From Eubacterium sp. (GTDB lineage: Bacteria > Bacillota > Clostridia > Oscillospirales > Acutalibacteraceae): a stretch of DNA of 26,662 nt. Shown here piece after piece: positions 1 through 9,167 of this stretch. Every line of letters begins with the position of its first letter. Positions within the stretch are counted from its first letter, which is position 1. The notes under the pieces were generated by a model, which was not told the DNA's origin, searched no databases, and saw only the letters and a program-made list of their open reading frames with translations. The translations under genes and the position numbers were made by a program. Location: the NCBI GenBank assembly GCA_014465955.1, contig JACTVT010000029.1, positions 1-26,662 of the forward strand, in the 5' to 3' direction.

Positions 1-767
1 AATAATGACGCATATGACGAAAGAACAATCGGATAATTAAGCGGATTGCCTTTTTCTGAAACAACCATTTCCTTAGTAAACTTCCATCTTTCAGCCTGAC
101 CTGAATTCATCTTATGTGTAATTGAGCCTTCACGTTCAACTAAGTAATTATATAACACATCATCAATAGATACAGCGCTTTTAATAAGTTTGAAATACTG
201 ATAATTGAAAGGGTGACATTCTCCCCATTTGATTGTTTCATCAAATCGAAGATGTGCATCTTCTATCACCGATGTTTTATACATCTTATTTGTCGCACAA
301 ATGGGATCAAAAATTTCTTTCCGAAGAAATTCCTGCATTACCTTTTCATTTTTTAAAACAGCATTTTGATAGTTATCTTTATCGATAATAGTATAATCTT
401 TATCAACAAGATAATGATTACAGATACAAACATCATAATCATCATCAGAAATGTTACTGTACATTATCTCAACAGCATTAAGTTCCAAATAATCATCACT
501 GTCAATAAATATAACATACTGCCCCTGCATTACATCCATTCCGACATTGCGGGCGGAGGACAGACCGCCGTTTGGTTTGTGAATAACTTTAATTCTGCTG
601 TCTTTTTCTGCCCAAGCATCACACATTTTCGGGCAGTTATCAGGTGAACCGTCATCAACCAATATAATTTCCAGATTTTTATACGTCTGATTAACTATAC
701 TTTCAACACACTTATTTAAATATTTTTCAACATTATATACGGGTACAATAACAGTAATTAAATTCAT
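1..767 (-). CDS. Family 2 glycosyltransferase, C-terminus cut by the left window edge
   Basis: Reading the minus strand from an ATG at 767 gives an open frame of about 255 codons that runs off the window without a stop. It begins MNLITVIVPVYNVEKYL, a GT-A fold glycosyltransferase (GT2) start, with the nucleotide-binding VDDGSPDN at about residues 37-44, NGGLSSARN at 66-74 and the metal-binding DSDDY at 89-93. It should add a sugar to a lipid-linked repeat unit on the cytoplasmic membrane face; the donor and acceptor cannot be told. It is the last visible gene of the exopolysaccharide operon and starts 11 nt after the stop of the preceding GT2. A GAGGAGATAAAG purine stretch (about 769-780) is the ribosome binding site. 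Its first 90 residues are strikingly like those of the next three genes. Confidence in the family is high. Confidence 0.93.
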   Translation of the reverse strand, partial: MNLITVIVPVYNVEKYLNKCVESIVNQTYKNLEIILVDDGSPDNCPKMCDAWAEKDSRIKVIHKPNGGLSSARNVGMDVMQGQYVIFIDSDDYLELNAVEIMYSNISDDDYDVCICNHYLVDKDYTIIDKDNYQNAVLKNEKVMQEFLRKEIFDPICATNKMYKTSVIEDAHLRFDETIKWGECHPFNYQYFKLIKSAVSIDDVLYNYLVEREGSITHKMNSGQAERWKFTKEMVVSEKGNPLNYPIVLSSYASL

Positions 768-778
768 CTTTATCTCCT

Positions 779-1762
779 CTACCCAAAATGTTTTTTACCA
801 TAGCAAGTTATGAATTTTTTATAAATATTCGGAAAAAGCCAGATAAACAGCACCTTGAATCTTGTTGCGTTTGAAAAATTACTATTGTTAAAAACGGTAC
901 GCTTATAAGAAAGAATACGGTTTCTCATATCATTAAACTTATCTGTTTCATTTCCCGAAACCATCATTCTTTTTACTGTTCTGAAACTTTTTAAAACATC
1001 GCCCTGAATACAGTAATCAATGATTTCTTTATTATCCTTAGCGTCGTCAATAATTATATCCATTACTCTGTGCTCATCAAACCTTTGAGCGTTAAATTTT
1101 TTATGTGAAACAGAGTCTTCATTGCTTACATAATGATATCTTGCCACATTCTGAATTACCATTTTGCTTATATTCTTAGCCGCAAAATAATTAAACAAAA
1201 CATCTTCCGAATATTTAAACCTTGTATCAAAACGAACATTATTTACTACTGATTTTGAAAAAAGTTTATTTCCGACATGAATAGGCAAAATTCCGCTTGC
1301 CTGACCGACTTTTCTCAGCAATTCGGTATTATCATCAATTTCAATTTCTGCATCGGCACTGCCCCATTCCTCGTCGGGGGCATTTTTATTTTCTCGAACC
1401 ATACCGCAGGCAGCGGCGTCTGCATCATACTGCACAATATGACCGAGCATTATTTCATACATATCATGATCGATATAATCATCACCGTCAACAAAGGCAA
1501 TATAATCTCCTGTTGCACAATCAAGTCCTGCATTCCTTGCAGAAGATGCACCGCCGTTTGACTTATGTATAACTTTAATTCTTCTGTCTTTTTCTGCCCA
1601 ATTATCACAAATCAAAGGGCTTGAATCGGAAGAACCGTCATCAACAAGGATTATTTCAAGATTTTTATAGGTCTGATTTACAATACTGTTTATTGTTGTA
1701 TCAAGAAATTTATCACAATTATAAACAGGCACTATAACCGAAATTTTAAAATTATCTCTCAT
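779..1762 (-). CDS. Family 2 glycosyltransferase (tandem copy 3)
   Basis: A complete 327-residue GT2. The GT-A domain fills about residues 7-220: VIVPVYN at 9-15, VDDGSSDSS at 40-48, NGGASSARNAG near 69-79 and DGDDY near 92-96. The remainder is a variable basic C-terminal region with a short aromatic/hydrophobic stretch (VLFIWLFP) that may sit on the membrane. The expected role is transfer of a nucleotide-activated sugar to the growing lipid-linked oligosaccharide. The ATG start at 1762 is fixed by the conserved KISVIVPVYN beginning a few residues later. It lies 10 nt downstream of the preceding GT2 and 11 nt upstream of the next, so it is co-transcribed. Sugar specificity is not predictable from the sequence. 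Confidence 0.94.
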   Translation of the reverse strand: MRDNFKISVIVPVYNCDKFLDTTINSIVNQTYKNLEIILVDDGSSDSSPLICDNWAEKDRRIKVIHKSNGGASSARNAGLDCATGDYIAFVDGDDYIDHDMYEIMLGHIVQYDADAAACGMVRENKNAPDEEWGSADAEIEIDDNTELLRKVGQASGILPIHVGNKLFSKSVVNNVRFDTRFKYSEDVLFNYFAAKNISKMVIQNVARYHYVSNEDSVSHKKFNAQRFDEHRVMDIIIDDAKDNKEIIDYCIQGDVLKSFRTVKRMMVSGNETDKFNDMRNRILSYKRTVFNNSNFSNATRFKVLFIWLFPNIYKKFITCYGKKHFG

Positions 1763-1772
1763 TATTTCACCA

Positions 1773-2711
1773 CTACTTTATTATTTTCATCACGGTTTTA
1801 TAAACAAAAAGGCTTAATGAAAGAAGAACTGTTTTAAGTTTATCTTTTTTTGAAAACAAATCAGATTGTAAAATCTCTTTTTTATAAATTAAAATCTCTT
1901 TTCTTACATCATTTCGCATATCTTCACACTGATTCGTTGTCAGTGACTGACTCAAGAATACATACAATGACAACACCAAACCGTAAACCGCATAAGGCTT
2001 AAACGCAGACGTCACATCATTTATCATTATTTTTCTTGCTTTTACAGCATCATATTTTGACCTGCTGAAACTGCTGTGCATGGTACTTGCCTCATTCTGA
2101 TAATAATGATAAAGTTTTAATTCCGTTTTAACAAATTTTTCTGCATTTTTTATTGCAAAGTAATTATAAGGCAGATCCTGACTGCATTTGAGCGGCGGCA
2201 TTTCGAGATCTTTTACTACACTGCTTTTATAAAGTTTATTCCACAGAACACCGTATTCATATTCTCCCATAAGAACATTTTTCATAACTTCATCTTTTGG
2301 GATTTCAGAGCAGCCGGCCTCTCCCCTGTCCTCATCATTAATCTGATATGAACAAAACGTGATATCTGAATTATATTTCATAGTAAGTTCAACAAGTTGC
2401 TGATACATATCTGACTCAACATAATCATCGCCGTCAATAAAACCGATATAATCACCCGTTGCCTGTTTCAGTGCAGTATTTCTTGCATTGGCAACACCTG
2501 CATTTTCAAGATGAATAACTTTGATACGACTGTCATTTGCTGCCCATTCGTCACACATCTTAGGGCAGTTATCGGGTGAGCCGTCATCAACCAAAATAAT
2601 TTCCAAATTTCTATAAGTCTGATTAACAACGCTTTCAACGCATTTATCAAGATATTTTTCTACATTATAAACAGGAATTATTATACTGATTAAAGGATTT
2701 TCCGTTTTCAT
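1773..2711 (-). CDS. Family 2 glycosyltransferase (tandem copy 2)
   Basis: A complete 312-residue GT2 with IIIPVYNVEKYL at about 10-21, VDDGSPDNCPKMCD at 41-54 and DGDDY at about 93-97. The ATG at 2711 overlaps the stop of the upstream GT2 by 4 nt (shared ATGA, 2708-2711), which suggests translational coupling. An AAGGAG ribosome binding site precedes it at 7-nt spacing. Its N-terminal third is nearly the same as the flanking GT2s (VEKYLDKCVES, NQTYRNLEIILVDDGSPDN), while the acceptor-binding C-terminal half diverges. It probably adds a different sugar in the same repeat unit. Specificity is unknown. Confidence 0.94.
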   Translation of the reverse strand: MKTENPLISIIIPVYNVEKYLDKCVESVVNQTYRNLEIILVDDGSPDNCPKMCDEWAANDSRIKVIHLENAGVANARNTALKQATGDYIGFIDGDDYVESDMYQQLVELTMKYNSDITFCSYQINDEDRGEAGCSEIPKDEVMKNVLMGEYEYGVLWNKLYKSSVVKDLEMPPLKCSQDLPYNYFAIKNAEKFVKTELKLYHYYQNEASTMHSSFSRSKYDAVKARKIMINDVTSAFKPYAVYGLVLSLYVFLSQSLTTNQCEDMRNDVRKEILIYKKEILQSDLFSKKDKLKTVLLSLSLFVYKTVMKIIK

Positions 2712-3724
2712 CTCAATCTCCTTAACAACTTTATATACAAATATATAAATACATTTGATTTCATTTTTAAAAAAGTTAATAAAAACTTTTTTCTGAGCGG
2801 CAAATCAGCCGTATTTATATTTTTCAATGCAGAAATAACTTCTTTATTACAAGTGAATTTTTTTAAGGTTTTAATAATTTCTTTTCTTGATTTTTCATTT
2901 GAAAAGGCTGCTTCATTTCTTATTACAAATTCAATCAGATAAAACAGATAGTAATCAAGTGAATTTGAAAAATTATAACCCGATTTTTCAAAAGAATTCT
3001 TCAGAATTTCAAACGGAATCAGAATTGTATTTTCCATATCAGAATCATAACTGCTTGTCATTGAACCGTCACGGCTGTCCAAATAATGATAACAAGGTTT
3101 GTCAATATATGCAATACTTTCTGCCCGAATAAGGCAAGGATATGTAAACGCAGTATCCTCGCCGATTTTTATTTCCGTGGGAATACTGTAAAGACATTTT
3201 TCAAGAAGTTCTTTTTTATAAATTTTAGACCAGCAGCAGGGATTGATTCCGAAATTATAATAGGGTGCTTTGAAAAGCATATTCGGGTAGATTTCGTTTA
3301 TCATTTCATCTTTTGTAAAAAACGGCTTTGAAAGATTCTGTTTGCTTATATCAAGTTCACCGCCTGTTTCGGAATAAAATTCCGAAACTGCCATATCGGG
3401 CTGATAATCACATATAGCCTTATAAAAATTCATATACATATCAGGCTCAATCCAGTCATCGCCGTCAACAAAGCCGACATAATCACCTTCTGCAACACGA
3501 AGGCCTGCCTGACGGGCAGACATAAGTCCGCCGTTTTGCTTATGAACAACTTTAATTCTGCTGTCCTGCTCGGCAAAAGCATCACACATCTTCGGGCAAT
3601 TATCAGGTGAACCGTCGTCAACAAGAATGATTTCCAAATCCTTATAAGTCTGATTTATAATACTGTTTACGCATTTATCCAGATATTTTTCGACCTTGTA
3701 TATCGGAACAATAATACTTATCAT
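2708..3724 (-). CDS. Family 2 glycosyltransferase (tandem copy 1)
   Basis: A complete 338-residue GT2 that starts directly at the Rossmann-like strand (MISIIVPIYKVEKYL). VDDGSPDNCPKMCD begins at residue 35, NGGLMSARQAG lies near 64-74 and DGDDW near 87-91. The C-terminal 200 residues are lysine-rich with no clear membrane segment until a weak hydrophobic stretch at the very end. A GAGGTG ribosome binding site precedes the ATG at 3724, and the gene begins 13 nt after the EpsG-like polymerase gene. It is expected to work on the undecaprenyl-linked repeat unit. It is the first of four consecutive GT2s that look like duplicates at their N-terminal halves. Confidence 0.94.
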   Translation of the reverse strand: MISIIVPIYKVEKYLDKCVNSIINQTYKDLEIILVDDGSPDNCPKMCDAFAEQDSRIKVVHKQNGGLMSARQAGLRVAEGDYVGFVDGDDWIEPDMYMNFYKAICDYQPDMAVSEFYSETGGELDISKQNLSKPFFTKDEMINEIYPNMLFKAPYYNFGINPCCWSKIYKKELLEKCLYSIPTEIKIGEDTAFTYPCLIRAESIAYIDKPCYHYLDSRDGSMTSSYDSDMENTILIPFEILKNSFEKSGYNFSNSLDYYLFYLIEFVIRNEAAFSNEKSRKEIIKTLKKFTCNKEVISALKNINTADLPLRKKFLLTFLKMKSNVFIYLYIKLLRRLR

Positions 3725-3737
3725 ATAAACACCTCGA

Positions 3738-4970
3738 CTATCGTAAATGAAGGAATATAAGTGAACTTCCGTTCAAAGCATACCAAAACGATACACCCAT
3801 AAATGCCGTAAGAACCACACAAATAATCGGTCTCATTCTATATAAAAGCGATTTTTTCGGAATAATATTGTTATTAAATGAATCCTCAATATATTTCTTT
3901 TCATTATCCTGCTGTACTTTCAAGCCAACCATAATGTAAATACCGCCGATAACAGGAATAATCCATCGAACAAAACGCACAAATACAAGTGTGCTTGTAA
4001 ATGCACAGCCTAAAAGAAAACACATGGTAAGTGATGAATACTGTAAAAATGTTTTCAATTCTTCGGAATACCTGCTTTTTTTGATATTCGGACCAAAATA
4101 CAAAATAAGAAACAATACCACAAAAAATGTTACGAGCGTTACAAGATACATCGTATTGCCGCCGCCCGAACCCATACTTAAATTCAAATGAGGATCAATA
4201 TTTCCGTGCACTTCGGCTCTGCCGGCGATTGACTGAATAAAGGAATTATCGGTTAAATCCGCCAAAACTTCAATAAGGGCTGCACTGCCCGAAATTCCGA
4301 AAATAAAGAGAATGTTTATAAATTTGCTTTTTAAATTTTTGGTAATCAATGCGGCAAACACAATAGCAATCGGTATGATACCGGTAGAGTGCATCAAAGC
4401 CGCACAAAGATAACCTGCAAAACATATAAAAATATTTTTCTTTTCTACAAGATGATAATAAACAGTGGCAAAGGCAATTACAAACGCAAGACCGTTTCTT
4501 GTGCCCGACGCAACATCATAATACCAAAATGTTGTTATTACATACATTGCAGCAAAGAACAAACCGCCCTTGCTTATTTCAAATCTTTTAGCGGCTTTGT
4601 ACAAAACATCAAAGCTGAGAGAGTAAACAATAAGAATTGTAATTGCAGGCAAAAAGTTATTATTTGGAAACCTGCTTATAATATACACATAATAAAGACT
4701 TGCTCTGAACGTTTTCCACTCAAACCAGTCTTCATTTATTGCATACCGAAGTCCGTCGCTTCCCATTGCTCTGAAAACATCCATATGATGATAATAAATA
4801 TTTAAATCGTCTGCAGGATCGGGAAGAATATGATATGCCAGAACGGCAAAAAGGATTGTCAGAACCGCAAAAGGAAACCAAATATATTTTTTCGGAGTAA
4901 ACAGAAAGACTATGGCAAAAATTATTACCGCAGCAACATAAAATTGCAGTCCTGTTAAACCTAACAGCAT
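3738..4970 (-). CDS. EpsG/Wzy-like exopolysaccharide polymerase, multi-spanning membrane protein
   Basis: This is a 410-residue integral membrane protein with about ten or more hydrophobic segments from residue 10 onward. It carries the EpsG family pattern: an acidic, aromatic extracytoplasmic stretch (PADDLNIYYHHMDVF, about 52-66), SGTRNGLAF in a later loop where EpsG proteins usually have a GxR motif, and a histidine in MHSTGIIP within the next helix. EpsG proteins are the Wzy equivalents that join flipped lipid-linked repeat units outside the membrane. The ATG at 4970 follows a strong AGGAGG site. It lies between a GT4 and the GT2 array, the usual location in Eps loci. It could in principle be another polysaccharide membrane protein, but the length and motifs fit EpsG best. 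Confidence 0.85.
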   Translation of the reverse strand: MLLGLTGLQFYVAAVIIFAIVFLFTPKKYIWFPFAVLTILFAVLAYHILPDPADDLNIYYHHMDVFRAMGSDGLRYAINEDWFEWKTFRASLYYVYIISRFPNNNFLPAITILIVYSLSFDVLYKAAKRFEISKGGLFFAAMYVITTFWYYDVASGTRNGLAFVIAFATVYYHLVEKKNIFICFAGYLCAALMHSTGIIPIAIVFAALITKNLKSKFINILFIFGISGSAALIEVLADLTDNSFIQSIAGRAEVHGNIDPHLNLSMGSGGGNTMYLVTLVTFFVVLFLILYFGPNIKKSRYSEELKTFLQYSSLTMCFLLGCAFTSTLVFVRFVRWIIPVIGGIYIMVGLKVQQDNEKKYIEDSFNNNIIPKKSLLYRMRPIICVVLTAFMGVSFWYALNGSSLIFLHLR

Positions 4971-4991
4971 CGTTTACTCCTCCTTTACAAA

Positions 4992-6104
4992 TTAATTCAA
5001 ATAAATTTTTTCAAGTTTTTTTGCAATATTTTTTATATCAAAATTTTCAATTACGGCTGAATTATCTATATCATTTCTGTTAAGCAATGCCATTTTTTCA
5101 ATTTCATCGCACCATTTATATGTATCATCGTCAAGCGAAACAAATGACAATGCATTACTGAGCTCAACATCTTTTGTAACCGTATCAGAGACAACACAGG
5201 GCAGCTTTGACGCCTGAGACTCAATAAGCGTCAAGGGAAAGCCCTCGTGCAAAGACGGAAAAACCATAACATCCATAGCAGACAGCAAATCGGGAACATC
5301 ATTTCTGAAGCCTGCAAAAATCACATCGTTTTCAAGACCGTATTTATTTACTTTATCCAAAAGCAGTTCTTTATCTTCACCGTCGCCTACAAGCAAAAGA
5401 ACACTGTCTTTATTTTTCAAATGAAACTGCTTAAAAATATCAATCAAAAATCTTTGATTTTTTATATAAGAGTAATGACCGATATGACCTAAAACGCATT
5501 TATCTTCAATATGAAATTCTTTCCTTATTTTTTGCCTTTTTTCATAATCAAAAAAGTATTTCTCAAAATCTATTCCGTTATTAAGAACAATTCCTTTTTT
5601 GGCAAAAAGTCTTTTTCCGGCAAGAAACTCCCCTGCGTTTTTACTGCAGCCGATAATTGTTGTTGCAGATACACCTAAAATAAAACGCATAAAGTATCTG
5701 TAAAATCTTGCAAGAAAAAATTTGAATTTCGAAATATGTGAAGTTAACGGCTGTGTAAAATGAGAATGTGCAATTCTTATTTTTACATTTCTTTTTTTTG
5801 CGGCTGCAAGAACTATACCGCTGAAAAATAACTGATGACTGTGAACAACATCAAAATGCTCTTTTTTAAATAAGTCAAGATAAAATTTATAACTTTTCAA
5901 ATAACTTAACTTATCATCAGGCTGATGAATAACTCTGACTCCTGTTTTTAAAATATCATCTTCAATAGGTCCTTTTTCATTGCCGCGGACACAATATGTA
6001 AACTCAAATTTTTCAGAATCAAGCGCCTGCTGCAATCTTGTTGCAACAAATTCAGAACCGCCGTATTCAAGTTTTTCATTGATAATTAAAACCTTTTTTT
6101 TCAT
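4992..6104 (-). CDS. Family 4 glycosyltransferase (EpsF-like)
   Basis: A 370-residue GT-B fold glycosyltransferase. The N-terminal Rossmann domain carries EYGGSEFVATRL (about 13-24), the glycine-rich acceptor-site loop, and HSHQLFF/AHSHF further on. The C-terminal nucleotide-sugar domain carries GHIGHYSYIKNQ, LLVGDGEDK and FPSLHEGFPLTLIESQASKLP, the E-x7-E region of retaining GT4 enzymes. The cytoplasmic enzyme adds a sugar with retention to the lipid-linked repeat. It is clearly a paralogue of the GT4 at 10062-11144, sharing the EG(F/L)P..(L/V)IE(S)QAS block. The start at 6104 is only 3 nt after the stop of the upstream GT2. The gene is notably AT-rich with long T/A runs compared with the promoter-proximal part of the operon. 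Confidence 0.93.
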   Translation of the reverse strand: MKKKVLIINEKLEYGGSEFVATRLQQALDSEKFEFTYCVRGNEKGPIEDDILKTGVRVIHQPDDKLSYLKSYKFYLDLFKKEHFDVVHSHQLFFSGIVLAAAKKRNVKIRIAHSHFTQPLTSHISKFKFFLARFYRYFMRFILGVSATTIIGCSKNAGEFLAGKRLFAKKGIVLNNGIDFEKYFFDYEKRQKIRKEFHIEDKCVLGHIGHYSYIKNQRFLIDIFKQFHLKNKDSVLLLVGDGEDKELLLDKVNKYGLENDVIFAGFRNDVPDLLSAMDVMVFPSLHEGFPLTLIESQASKLPCVVSDTVTKDVELSNALSFVSLDDDTYKWCDEIEKMALLNRNDIDNSAVIENFDIKNIAKKLEKIYLN

Positions 6105-6107
6105 AAA

Positions 6108-7088
6108 CTAACCACGAATCAATCTGTATATTTTACTGATTACCAAAACAGAAATATTAAAACCAAATACATCTAAAAACATTTTAACTGATTTCGTTTG
6201 TTTCCACTTTGCATATTTTAAAATAAATTTATACGGTTTAACCTTTTCTATTGCAATTTTTCTGTTTTCCTTATCCATTCTGCCCATAGAAATAATAGTA
6301 GTTGAATAGATATGAGCAAGGTAATTTAAAATATCATCTTTAATGTTTTCATACTTTTTGTCATTTTGAACTTTATTATACCATTTGTCAACAGTGAGAA
6401 GCGGTCCTTCTATCGCTTTAATTTTGATACTTGCCGCTTTTGATTTATTCTTATAAAACCTTCTGTAAGTATAGAAAGGATTATTTACGGCATAAACACT
6501 GCTGCAAACCGTAAAAACATTCAGAATAAAGTCGTAATCTTCAGCTATAATACCCGGAATAAATCTGATTTTATTTTTTTCAAGAATATCTCTTTTTACC
6601 GTAAAAACGTATGCGCCGCCGGGCAAAAGTTTATTAGACAAAAGATAACTGTTTACAGTATCAATATCATTATTTTTCAAAAATTCCAAATCATAGCCGT
6701 TTCTGGAAACATTTTTTTCTCCGGTTTTCATATTAAAATCAGTGCAGCCGAAAATAATTATATCAGCCTGCTTTGCATCATTTAACTGCTGCAAGGCATT
6801 ATCATCATTCCAATAATCATCACTGTCAAGAAAAATTATATACTCGCCCTGTGCTTTTTCAATGCCGTTGTTTCTCGCAACCGACAAGCCTCCGTTTTGC
6901 TGATGAATAACTTTTACACGACTGTCTTTTTTTGCAAAATTATCACAAATTTTCGGGCAATTATCTGTTGCTCCGTCATCAACAAGTATAACCTCAAAAT
7001 CTTTAAATGTTTGATTAAGCACGCTTTCAACACATTTCGGAAGAAATTTTTCTGTATTGTAAATCGGGATAATTATTGAATACTTCAT
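6108..7088 (-). CDS. Family 2 glycosyltransferase
   Basis: A 326-residue GT2 when begun at the ATG at 7088 (MKYSIIIPIYN). An in-frame TTG three codons upstream (7097) is possible but adds only MLK and is less likely. GT-A motifs: VDDGATDNCPKICD at 36-49, NGGLSVARNNG at 65-75 and DSDDYW at 88-93. The C-terminal half has an AEDYDF acceptor-region motif and a positively charged tail. It is related to the GT2 array at 1-3724 but more divergent (DDGATD rather than DDGSPD). It follows the acyltransferase gene and lies 3 nt upstream of the GT4, inside the exopolysaccharide operon. Substrate unknown. Confidence 0.92.
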   Translation of the reverse strand: MKYSIIIPIYNTEKFLPKCVESVLNQTFKDFEVILVDDGATDNCPKICDNFAKKDSRVKVIHQQNGGLSVARNNGIEKAQGEYIIFLDSDDYWNDDNALQQLNDAKQADIIIFGCTDFNMKTGEKNVSRNGYDLEFLKNNDIDTVNSYLLSNKLLPGGAYVFTVKRDILEKNKIRFIPGIIAEDYDFILNVFTVCSSVYAVNNPFYTYRRFYKNKSKAASIKIKAIEGPLLTVDKWYNKVQNDKKYENIKDDILNYLAHIYSTTIISMGRMDKENRKIAIEKVKPYKFILKYAKWKQTKSVKMFLDVFGFNISVLVISKIYRLIRG

Positions 7089-7160
7089 TTTTAACAACCT
7101 AACCTTTAATTTTGGATAATAAATATTCTAAATTTCTTTTTATTTGCTTTTTACCAAAAA

Positions 7161-8216
7161 TCATTTACCTAAAACAAACTTAAACGGAGTACGGATTATG
7201 ATTTCATTAAGCAAAGACAAAACAGCCAAAGTGATAACAATAACCAAAAGCCATACAACAGTAGTTACGATATCGGACAAATTTAATTTATCAAGCATCA
7301 TTCGGGCGATGAAAAATACAAATCTGTGCAGTCCGAGAAAAACCAATGAATTTCTGCCTATATACTGAAAAATTTTCATTTTTCCGTCAAAATATTTGCA
7401 AAACAGAACCGTTGCGTAAATCCCGGAAAATGCAGAAATAAAGAACAGTATGTAGTTGCCGTAAGCATTATTGTAAACATCAATAAAATGAGGATTGAAA
7501 AATTTTAAATTTATAAGATTTACTCCCTGATTAATAATTAAAGCGAGTACAAAAAGCAAAGCATGTCTTTTTGTCAAAGGTGAATTGATTACACTTTTAA
7601 CACAGTAACCTGCCGCAAAAAACGGCATTAACATAGGCACCAAATCTATATTCCACGGCAAATTTATTGCAACAAATTTTCTGTATACAATTCCGCAAAT
7701 CAAAAAAATTAAAGTAACAATTGCTATTTTAAAATGATGGTTATTACAGATTTTTTTAATAAAATAAAACGCAAGTTCCAAAAAAAACAAACACGCTAAA
7801 AACCAGATTGTATGAGCCCTTATCTGAATTGTAACTGCCTTAACTTCATTTAACAAAGTATGTATACTTAAAGAATGATTAGTAACAAAGTCAATAACGC
7901 ATTGCGCTGCAACAGAAACAATTGCAAAAAAGATATAAGGAACGACAAGTGATTTAAACTTCTTTTTAAAAAATTCCGAAAATTTAATATCTTTATCGGA
8001 AAAACAAAGCCCTGATAAAAACATAAAAAGCGGTATATGAAAACTGTATAAAACCACATCTTGTATGCTAATTTCATCACAGAAGGGAGATACGTAAGGT
8101 ATTTGGGCATGACCCAACATAACCAATACCATACCTATTCCTTTAGCGATATCAATCCATTCTATACGCTTTTTTTGAGTGCAGTCTGTTAAAGTAATTG
8201 ATTTTTCCATAATCAT
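7161..8216 (-). CDS. Acyltransferase family 3 membrane protein (polysaccharide O-acyltransferase)
   Basis: A 351-residue polytopic protein with about ten hydrophobic helices and the family 3 signature near the N-terminus: RIEWIDIAKGIGMVLVMLGH (about 18-37), then FHIPLFMFLSGLCF. The RxxWIDIAKG..GH histidine is the conserved catalytic-type residue of OafA/WecH-like acyltransferases. These transfer acetyl or another acyl group to sugars of surface glycans at the membrane. Two ATG codons (8216 and 8210) are both workable behind an AAAGGTT site. The first directly abuts the stop of the upstream gene at 8217. The likely job is O-acetylation of the exopolysaccharide; the acyl donor and target hydroxyl are not predictable. 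Very AT-rich, like its neighbours. Confidence 0.92.
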   Translation of the reverse strand: MIMEKSITLTDCTQKKRIEWIDIAKGIGMVLVMLGHAQIPYVSPFCDEISIQDVVLYSFHIPLFMFLSGLCFSDKDIKFSEFFKKKFKSLVVPYIFFAIVSVAAQCVIDFVTNHSLSIHTLLNEVKAVTIQIRAHTIWFLACLFFLELAFYFIKKICNNHHFKIAIVTLIFLICGIVYRKFVAINLPWNIDLVPMLMPFFAAGYCVKSVINSPLTKRHALLFVLALIINQGVNLINLKFFNPHFIDVYNNAYGNYILFFISAFSGIYATVLFCKYFDGKMKIFQYIGRNSLVFLGLHRFVFFIARMMLDKLNLSDIVTTVVWLLVIVITLAVLSLLNEIIIRTPFKFVLGK

Positions 8217-9158
8217 TTAACCTTTTGAAATCTTATAATACATAAGTTTAAAGTATCTTTTGATACGCCTGATAATCTGCGTATTAATTGCACAAAAAAT
8301 GTTCTGCACAGGGGTTGGGGCATTATATTTTTTTATAATATCAACTGTTGTTTCGCCGTCTTTTTTAATGCAGCCGAAGCGCGTAATATAAAATGAATTG
8401 CTGCCGTCTGTTTTATCTTCAAGACTGCGATGCGAAAAATGAATGTAATTGAATTCATCGGTATTCATTTTACCGCCGTCAAAATAATCTCTTAAAATTC
8501 TGCCGTTATCATAATAAAAAATCTGATATTTATAATTTTTCCTGCTGATTTCTGTATTTAAAGTAAAATTCTTTCTTCGCCTTGCGACATCGGCAAAAAA
8601 GTATTCTTTATAAACAGGAATATTTAGAATTTCAAATTTTTTCTGAATTCCCCTTGTTTCATCGAATATACAGTTATAATCGGTTGTAAAAACATTTTTG
8701 TAGTTCAGTCCGCCGTCAAGCATAAAACGCTTATTGTTTTCGGGAGTATTTTTATAAATTGTTAAATGACCGTGATGATATATTTTATCAAAATCTTCCT
8801 TCGGAAGAAATTTTGAAATATCACCCAGAATAACGTCTAAATCAAAATGACCCCAGAACTGATAATTTTTAATATCCTGCTGAAAAATCATGCCGAAAGC
8901 AGGTCGGTAATCACAAAGTTTATACGGCTTTGAAAGTGTAATTTCAAAATCAAAAAAACTTTGAATGTGATTGTTTAATTCATCAAAAGTCATTTTAATC
9001 AATTTAACATTTGGCGGAAAAGAAGCAAATGACTCGATATCGAAGTCACAGTAAAGCAAAAAATCAATATCACTGTTTTTTTCTGCACTTTTCAGCCACA
9101 GGTTAAAATACTGAGGCAGTTTTCCGAAATACGGCTGTATCAAAACAATTTTGTTCAT
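8217..9158 (-). CDS. DUF6625-like putative glycosyltransferase
   Basis: A 313-residue soluble protein resembling the DUF6625 family, found in bacterial glycan loci. The start MNKIVLIQPYFGKLPQYFNLW and the block WGHFDLDVILGD (about residues 102-113) are the recognisable parts. The latter contains a D-x-D that could bind a metal and nucleotide sugar as in GT-A enzymes. The C-terminal part contains YIHFSHR followed by basic residues. It is embedded between the GINT1_N-like gene (9 nt upstream) and the acyltransferase (abutting). A glycosyltransferase role is inferred from context and the DxD; it is not established. The family call is by recognition of the N-terminal pattern. Confidence 0.72.
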   Translation of the reverse strand: MNKIVLIQPYFGKLPQYFNLWLKSAEKNSDIDFLLYCDFDIESFASFPPNVKLIKMTFDELNNHIQSFFDFEITLSKPYKLCDYRPAFGMIFQQDIKNYQFWGHFDLDVILGDISKFLPKEDFDKIYHHGHLTIYKNTPENNKRFMLDGGLNYKNVFTTDYNCIFDETRGIQKKFEILNIPVYKEYFFADVARRRKNFTLNTEISRKNYKYQIFYYDNGRILRDYFDGGKMNTDEFNYIHFSHRSLEDKTDGSNSFYITRFGCIKKDGETTVDIIKKYNAPTPVQNIFCAINTQIIRRIKRYFKLMYYKISKG

Positions 9159-9167
9159 AGTGTTTAC

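Noticed and set aside
366..647. 93-codon plus-strand frame at the left edge
   Set aside because: It is antisense to the truncated GT2, is almost pure I/N/T, and shares its 3' portion with other antisense frames over GT2 genes.
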